A stretch of DNA of 64,000 bases from Adineta ricciae (lineage: Eukaryota; Rotifera; Eurotatoria; Adinetida; Adinetidae). The notes under the pieces were generated by a model, which did not search any database, was not told where the DNA came from, and saw only the letters and a list, made by a program, of their open reading frames with translations. A program made the translations under genes and the position numbers. Where the stretch lies: NCBI GenBank assembly GCA_905250025.1, contig CAJNOJ010000246.1, forward strand, positions 62,001 to 126,000, in the 5' to 3' direction. This document shows, one piece after another, positions 58,661-64,000 of this stretch. Each line of letters starts with the position of its first letter. Within the stretch, counting starts at the first letter, position 1.

Positions 58661-59389
58661 CAACTATCAATTAAACCTTTTTGAAATGCAGATGAAGATT
58701 TCATTCTTATTATGAAACAGAGGATGTGGATATACACGAAAAGCAATGCTCTATTTCTCATGAACGTGCTGAAATAATGATTAATTCGATCAGACGAAGA
58801 CCGTACTCCACACAATTATGCGTATTTTGTCGATAGTAAAACAAACATGCACTTGTATTGTTCTGCTCATATAATCAATCATGTATGGATTCATCGACAG
58901 AACATTATCTTCGAAAAGTTTCCCACTTGAGTAGAGAAATGAATACAGTTCTTTAGTTCATAATATGCCATAGGAAATTGAAATCCAATGATAATAGTTT
59001 ATAATCAGACTTTGTTTCGACTTGAGAGCATAGAAACGCATTTTTTCGGGATGAATTATTTGACGTTGAAAAAGAAAAATGAAAGAGAGAGCACATAACG
59101 GTGTTTTCGTCATACTACTCATCCATCACTGATCATTTTGTTGCAATATCGTTCGACAACAAGGGTAAATACAGATCCAGAATATATCTACTAGTCTGAC
59201 TCCATCCTCACTTTCATTCATGAGCTTTTAGTTTCGAAATTCACAAAAATAAGGACATATAAGTGGTGTTGCATGATGACAAAATTAATGTAAAACTCAC
59301 TTCGAGAAACAAAAGTAAATGTCTCAAGGGTTTCGAAACTATTCGATATATATGAATGTCAAACTGATTCTTTTCTTGAATGAAGCCAA
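58661..59389. other. Intergenic region with repeat copy
   Basis: 3' flank of the F-box-LRR gene. It contains the right copy of the direct repeat (58766-58950), which corresponds to the 5' end of that gene but leads into no F-box exon. Confidence 0.5.
58766..58950. repeat. Direct repeat flanking the F-box-LRR gene (right copy)
   Basis: Counterpart of 55213-55405 in the same orientation, more than 3.5 kb downstream. No F-box exon follows, suggesting that a neighbouring paralogue has been lost. Confidence 0.65.
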
Positions 59390-59700
59390 ATGAGCAGCTT
59401 TACTGATGAAACCGCTCACCTTAATTATGTATTTCGAGTTACTCTAGCTATTGGTGGTTTGATAATTTTTATATGTGGCATCATTGGCAATTCCTTCAGT
59501 CTATTTATCTTCTCTTATTTTCCACAGTTCATCAAAGGATCAACTCTGATTTTCTTCGCTTCTCATTTCTCGGTAGTCTCCTATTTCTTCTCATCGTTTT
59601 TTTACCTCAGTTGGTCTATTGCCTCAATGGTACTGATCCACTTGTCATCTATCTTGTTCTTTGTGTAGGTATAAGGGATTATACCAAAAGGTAACTGGAA
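59390..59700 (+). pseudogene. GPCR N-terminal fragment
   Basis: ATG 59390 starts a typical bdelloid GPCR N-terminus: a short extracellular part, TM1 with LIIFICGIIGNSFSLFIF, then a loop (YFPQFIKGSTL). The frame shifts near 59550, and the next frame gives the TM2 region (LGSLLFLLIVFLPQLVYCLNG). TM3 to TM7 are missing and the sequence passes into repeat-derived DNA. It is a truncated, frameshifted copy. Confidence 0.65.
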
Positions 59701-59879
59701 ATATCCATATTGAATCATGGGATATTCTCCGGGCTTTTTCCTTACCAATATATATATATATGTGAAGGATTATTCCCCATCACACGCAAGTAAATACAGT
59801 CGTGTTTTCTATCGTTCGTTCGTTCTCTTCTTGTTATTGTTCTACCGGTTCTTCTCACATATTGTACGTGTGTTTTCCT

Positions 59880-61108
59880 TGCTTGGTTTTCACCAATAAA
59901 CGGAACTCTCACGGTCACTTACACGAGTAAGGACTGCTCTATATTCTTTTACGACTTTGCATTTTGAATCATTGGAGTGATGTGGACCACCGCAATGAAC
60001 ACATTTCAGATCTCCTGAACATTGATGATCAGCCAAATTTGTACATTTCGTTCCACATGTTCGGCAGGTTGCTTCATCTTTTTGAGGACAACTCTTTCTG
60101 AAATGTCCTATTCCAAAATAGTTTCAACAAATCAGCACATTGGCTAGTGCCAAGTACTCGACTACTTTTAGTTTCATATACATAATTCATATTTCTTCTT
60201 CTTTAAGGATTTCGTTTCTTTCGCTCACTGATTGTTGAGATCCGTTTTTCAGTCTGACTACATTAACTATTTCTGGATGTTTTTCCTTTATTTCCTCCAC
60301 AAAATCTTCCCAGTCTATTTGAAAAGATACATATGGAAGTACCAGAGACAATTGTGGTGGAATCGATGGAGATTTTATCACAAAGTTTTCATTAACCAAA
60401 GTTTTAGGCCAGTTGCTTTGCTCATATAAAAACGTGAACGATTCGACATTCTCCACGAATACCAGAATGCTCTGTTGATTATTTTCGGGTCTACCTCTTC
60501 TATATGCGATCAGTTTGAGTTCGAACTTTTATGTTCATCAGTATATCTAATTAATTCGTCAACCATGATCTTCATCCTAACTTCCTTCGTAAATACTATC
60601 ATAAACGGAGAAAATTGATATCTTATGGTGGCAGCATATCTACAGAAATCTACTGATGGTTGCAGATTCTGGTTGTTCATGTTACTTGAGTTCTTTGGTT
60701 AATATTCATTAACTCATACCCCTGTCGGTTGATATTGCATATACGTTGATTGTTATTATAGTCTTGTTGCTGTAGTTGTACATGTGATTCAGAAGATCCG
60801 CTTATATCCATACATCCTCTTTTCATTGCTTCCGATATTAGTGTTGATGGTATCGTTGAATTAGTCATTGATAGAACGGAAGAAGCAACGTTGTTAACAT
60901 TAGTTTGATATGCTGGAGATAACACTGGTTGCTGGTTCTGTTGATAATTCGCTGGTGCGTTGTAGTATATGATCGATTGTTCTTGCACCACCTCGTTATT
61001 TGACAACGAAGTATTGTTCATCACTGCATACGTTCGTACATTTTCATCTACTGAATAAACATGTGGCTGTTGTGCAATAGTCCCGTTCTGAGACTTTAAA
61101 GAAGTCAT
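59880..61108 (-). mobile_element. Non-LTR retrotransposon ORF1 (gag-like), degraded
   Basis: Minus-strand remnant of a LINE first ORF. It starts at MTSLKSQNG (61108) with a Gln/Asn-rich region (QQNQQP, QLQQQDYNNNQR). It continues in another frame with the ORF1 core (60187-60456, LSLVLPYVSFQIDWEDFVEE, VNVVRLKNGSQQ). It ends with tandem CCHC-type zinc knuckles at about 60120-59910, including GHFRKSC, CRTCG, and CVHCGGPHHSNDSKC. Frame changes between the parts show decay. The endonuclease/reverse transcriptase ORF2 expected downstream is absent, since the GPCR fragment begins within about 200 bases. Clade not assignable. Confidence 0.75.
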
Positions 61109-61488
61109 CTACTAGAAAAGCTAATGAGTCGATGACTCAGCGTTTCGTGTAAATGAATGAGAAGAAAGAGAGAGAGAGAAAGTATTACACTGATAAGAGT
61201 GGTAGAACAAGCACGTCTAACCTCTATGCGAGCGAAAGCGAGAATGATTCAATTAGTCTTTGCTGTGAGTAATTACTTGTTATTCCGCTAGTTGCTTTTT
61301 TGTTCGATTTTTAGTCTCCATTTTAAACTTACGCCATCGTTCCTGAACGCTTTCGTCAACAATTTCTTCATATTGGTTTTTTGAATGTATGAAAATCAAC
61401 GTCAACTAAATTGAGTTCGTTCTGATCTACCTATTAACTTAATATTTTCTTTCTTGTAAAAAAAAATAAAATTTTAGTCATTTTGTTT
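61109..61488. other. Intergenic region
   Basis: Between the retroelement remnant and the peptidase 3' end. Contains a GAGAGA-type simple repeat near 61160-61180. No gene recognised. Confidence 0.5.
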
Positions 61489-63429
61489 TCAGAGATATTT
61501 GTGTAACCATTGAAGTTCTCGTTGAACTTTAAGTTTTTGATGCTTTGGATTGCGACTGAGTGCGTGATCTTCATTCGGAAAGATAAGGAGTTCAACTGGT
61601 ACTCCTCGATAATAGAGTGCTCGTTCAAGAATATAACTTTGACTTGCGGGAACTCGAACATCTATTTCACCTGTGATGATATGTGTTGGTGTGTGGACTT
61701 TATCGAAATTATAAATCGGTGATTCTTTTTGATATAATTCAGGTACATTCCATGGAAATCCTCCAAATAAATTTTCAATAAGGACCGGCATATCCGAAGT
61801 ACCCCACATTGAACTGTAATCAATTATACCGGAACCAGATAAAGCGGCACTGAATCGATCTGTTTGTGTAATTAACCAATTTGTTAAACATCCTCCGTAA
61901 CTGTAACCTGCAATAGCAAGTCTTCGTGAATCGACAATTCCATCTTGAATTAAACTATCAATACCAAAGAGAATATCTTTTCCGGGTAAGGATAAAGGTC
62001 GATGACGAATTTGATTGAAAAATTCATCGCCATAGCCTGTGGATCCACGATAGTTTGGTTCTAAAACAAGCCAGCCATTTGCAGCTGCTAATGGAGCCCA
62101 ATTTGCTCCATTGTTATTCATTTGATTGACACTTGCATCATACGGACCACCATGACAAAGAACTAAAAGAGGAAGATTAGTCGATTGAAGTTTACCGAAT
62201 GGATAATGTAAAATTCCTTCAATTGTTTGATTATCATCTCGATTTTTCCAAGTATAAACTGTCCCTTGAGAAAAATTACTTCCGGTAAATAATTCGTTAC
62301 AATTTGTTATCGATTCTGCTATGGAAAGTTCATCGATACGATTGACAATATAGACTTCCATAGGCTTATCAAACGATGAATGAACAAATGCAATCAAATT
62401 CTTCTCTTTTGATATCACAAGTGATTCATAAGTTCCATTCCATCCCTGATGATGATCAATTAAAGATTGTTTTGAATAAATCTGCACTTGTGTTCCTAAT
62501 TGTCCAAGAATAAGAATATTCCCATCAGATTGACATGCATATCCAACGATATTACCAGAAAAATCCGTTCCTATTTGTTGTAATTCTCCATTCAATAAAT
62601 CGACGGAATAGAGACGACCTTGTGTATCGTTCATTCGGCTCTTTGGTGAATTTAATGATAAAGTTCGAAAGAGAATTTGTTTTCCGTCATTGGATAATTG
62701 TAAATCTTCTTCCGTGGCTTGATTATCTGTTAATTTAGTTAATAAAGATGGATTTTTCAAGTCAAGAGAATACATTTCAAAATCTTCGACGAGATTTAAT
62801 ATTTTTGATGCTGATGTAAAGACGAGTTTGTCTAACAACGGAACATAGAGGATTTCATTGATGAAAAATGAAAATTTTCTTATTAACGACAAAGAATTGC
62901 TTTCGTTGAAATTAATTTCATAAATTTCGGTATTAATCTTATCATCTGTTCGAACTTGAATCACGTCTTTCCAATCATCTTCATCGACATTCTTCTCTTT
63001 GTTGGTCGCCATTGTAACAAAATAAAGAGCAGAATCATCGTTTGACCATGTGAAAACTAATGGAATTTTGTCGTGTCCGATATCGATTGGTAACAATTCA
63101 TTTGATTTAACGGAGTATTGATACATATTTCGATCATTGTTCAGAACTAGAGAAAGAAAATTCCCCGTTGGTGACCATTTTGGTTTGACTGATGGGTGAA
63201 GATTTTCTGTAATTAACCGTTTTTCTCTCGTTTCGATATGATAAATCCATAAGCTATGCGAATAAGAATTATTAGACCATAATGGATATCGAGTGTGAAT
63301 AAGTAAATATTCGGCAGTTGGAGAGAAACTTAGGAATAGATATCTTGTATAATCGAAGAAGTCATCGAATGTGCTTTGTGAAAAACACAAAACAAATTGA
63401 CAAATAAAGACTAAAAACAAGAGCTTCAT
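61489..63429 (-). CDS. Secreted prolyl-oligopeptidase-family (S9) serine peptidase
   Basis: Intronless 646-aa gene from ATG 63429. The signal peptide is MKLLFLVFICQFVLCFSQS. Residues about 25-385 form a beta-propeller lid (WSPTGNFLSLVLNND, FTWSNDDSALYFV, LQLSNDGKQILFR). The C-terminal alpha/beta hydrolase has the oxyanion region LVLCHGGPYDA, the nucleophile motif GYSYGG (Ser about 510), the acid in GEIDVRVP (Asp about 590) and the His in PNEDHALSR (about 622). All catalytic residues are present. The GYSYGG motif with the HGGP loop is closest to dipeptidyl-peptidase/acylaminoacyl-peptidase types (S9B/S9C). It likely cleaves short peptides in the extracellular space or gut lumen. The frame is clean. 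Confidence 0.92.
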   Translation of the reverse strand: MKLLFLVFICQFVLCFSQSTFDDFFDYTRYLFLSFSPTAEYLLIHTRYPLWSNNSYSHSLWIYHIETREKRLITENLHPSVKPKWSPTGNFLSLVLNNDRNMYQYSVKSNELLPIDIGHDKIPLVFTWSNDDSALYFVTMATNKEKNVDEDDWKDVIQVRTDDKINTEIYEINFNESNSLSLIRKFSFFINEILYVPLLDKLVFTSASKILNLVEDFEMYSLDLKNPSLLTKLTDNQATEEDLQLSNDGKQILFRTLSLNSPKSRMNDTQGRLYSVDLLNGELQQIGTDFSGNIVGYACQSDGNILILGQLGTQVQIYSKQSLIDHHQGWNGTYESLVISKEKNLIAFVHSSFDKPMEVYIVNRIDELSIAESITNCNELFTGSNFSQGTVYTWKNRDDNQTIEGILHYPFGKLQSTNLPLLVLCHGGPYDASVNQMNNNGANWAPLAAANGWLVLEPNYRGSTGYGDEFFNQIRHRPLSLPGKDILFGIDSLIQDGIVDSRRLAIAGYSYGGCLTNWLITQTDRFSAALSGSGIIDYSSMWGTSDMPVLIENLFGGFPWNVPELYQKESPIYNFDKVHTPTHIITGEIDVRVPASQSYILERALYYRGVPVELLIFPNEDHALSRNPKHQKLKVQRELQWLHKYL

Positions 63430-63855
63430 GTTGATCGCTGATTATTATTTTATTTTGTGAATGATGATATCAGATAAACTTTCAGTAGGATTAGGACAGA
63501 ACAAATATCTTTTTTGATATTTGAACGAACGATGACATTTTTATCGCATTACTTGACGAAATGTTAACGAGGATTAAGTTCGATCAATAGGTAGCAGAAT
63601 CTATTATGAGCAACCCGAATTGACAATAGAATGTGTTCAGAGTTACGTAGTTGAAGTAAAATACATCTGGACAATGCGCTACAGTACCTTTTCTCTATGA
63701 CAGATGTGTTTGTGACGTCAATGAGAATATAAATCAATGTTTTATACAATAATTGAGGTGGGAGTGAGTATATAGGCGTTACATAAAAGACGTATTTTTA
63801 TCTGCCGATGCACGAATAATCTAACTATACGCACATTGGAATTAGCAATCCACTC
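63430..63855. other. Intergenic region
   Basis: Upstream of the S9 peptidase, presumably containing its promoter. No gene recognised on either strand. Confidence 0.5.
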
Positions 63856-63951
63856 ATGGATGCTGGACTAGGTGCATTCGCAGGCTATGAAATTTGTAAT
63901 CAGTTTTGTGGTGGTTGTGGTGCTCCATATGGTTATGGTGGGTATTGGTAG
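63856..63951 (+). CDS. Small Gly/Cys/Tyr-rich peptide exon (partial gene)
   Basis: A frame ending at TAG 63949-63951 encodes MDAGLGAFAGYEICNQFCGG and then CGAPYGYGGYW. Glycine, cysteine and tyrosine content is far above the surroundings, and the GAFAGYE segment resembles the C-termini of small secreted or membrane peptides with a glycine-zipper. The ATG is in frame, but a possible acceptor (GGAATTAG, ending at 63846) suggests this is the last exon of a gene whose 5' part was not found. Function unknown. Confidence 0.4.
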   Translation: MDAGLGAFAGYEICNQFCGGCGAPYGYGGYW

Positions 63952-64000
63952 AACGAAACCAGTGTGACTGCTTACTGATTTTTCTGTAGTATAATATTTT

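Overview
The window looks like nuclear DNA from a bdelloid rotifer (Adineta/Rotaria-like). This is inferred from four things: AT-rich gene-dense sequence, many introns of about 45-60 bp with GT..AG borders, families typical of bdelloids (ADP-ribosyltransferase-TPR proteins, F-box proteins, lineage-specific rhodopsin-like GPCRs, FG-GAP, NHL and SRCR proteins), and two nearly identical collinear blocks. It is a draft assembly: single N characters sit at 16206, 18974, 22540, 24049 and 25190, and a 47-N gap sits at 28931-28977. No bacterial operons, CRISPR arrays, rRNA or tRNA genes were seen.

Layout. 1-2.1 kb: a family-2 O-methyltransferase split by one frameshift. 2.3-16.2 kb (copy A) and 16.2-26.6 kb (copy B): the same block twice in direct orientation, a few percent diverged. 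Each copy carries a TPR remnant, an intronless 318-aa GPCR, a small putative membrane gene, a roughly 40-bp minisatellite and a Na+/K+-ATPase-like P-type pump. The pump is complete in A (7 exons, 1155 aa) and missing both ends in B, exactly where single Ns occur. 26.8-29.4 kb: two minus-strand genes meet at the N gap, a TPR C-terminus whose ART domain is missing and the N-terminus of a sugar-transporter-like MFS protein. 31.1-33.8 kb: a minus-strand cysteine-rich multi-TM protein with two frame breaks.

34.9-42.3 kb: the most unusual gene. Twelve exons splice in phase into one 1777-aa reading frame with three copies of a TM / extracellular Cys-rich / TM module, followed by seven FG-GAP blades that would form a complete extracellular beta-propeller. 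One intron hosts a 515-bp foldback element. 43.0-44.5 kb: a secreted SRCR-like plus NHL-repeat protein with one in-frame TGA. 44.8-50.7 kb: a graveyard of degraded TPR, F-box, kelch and ART-TPR copies. 50.9-54.9 kb: a single-TM coiled-coil protein, a LamG-like membrane protein and a GIMAP/AIG1-type GTPase. 55.3-58.7 kb: an F-box protein with one leucine-rich repeat per exon. 59.4-61.1 kb: a GPCR fragment next to a degraded LINE ORF1. 61.5-63.4 kb: a secreted S9 serine peptidase.

The genes do not form a pathway. The common thread is surface receptors, surface display and ligand sensing (GPCRs, FG-GAP, NHL, LamG), regulatory interaction families (F-box, TPR, LRR, GIMAP), and heavy turnover of paralogues. 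All intron positions were found by hand from GT/AG borders and reading phase, and none was checked against transcripts.
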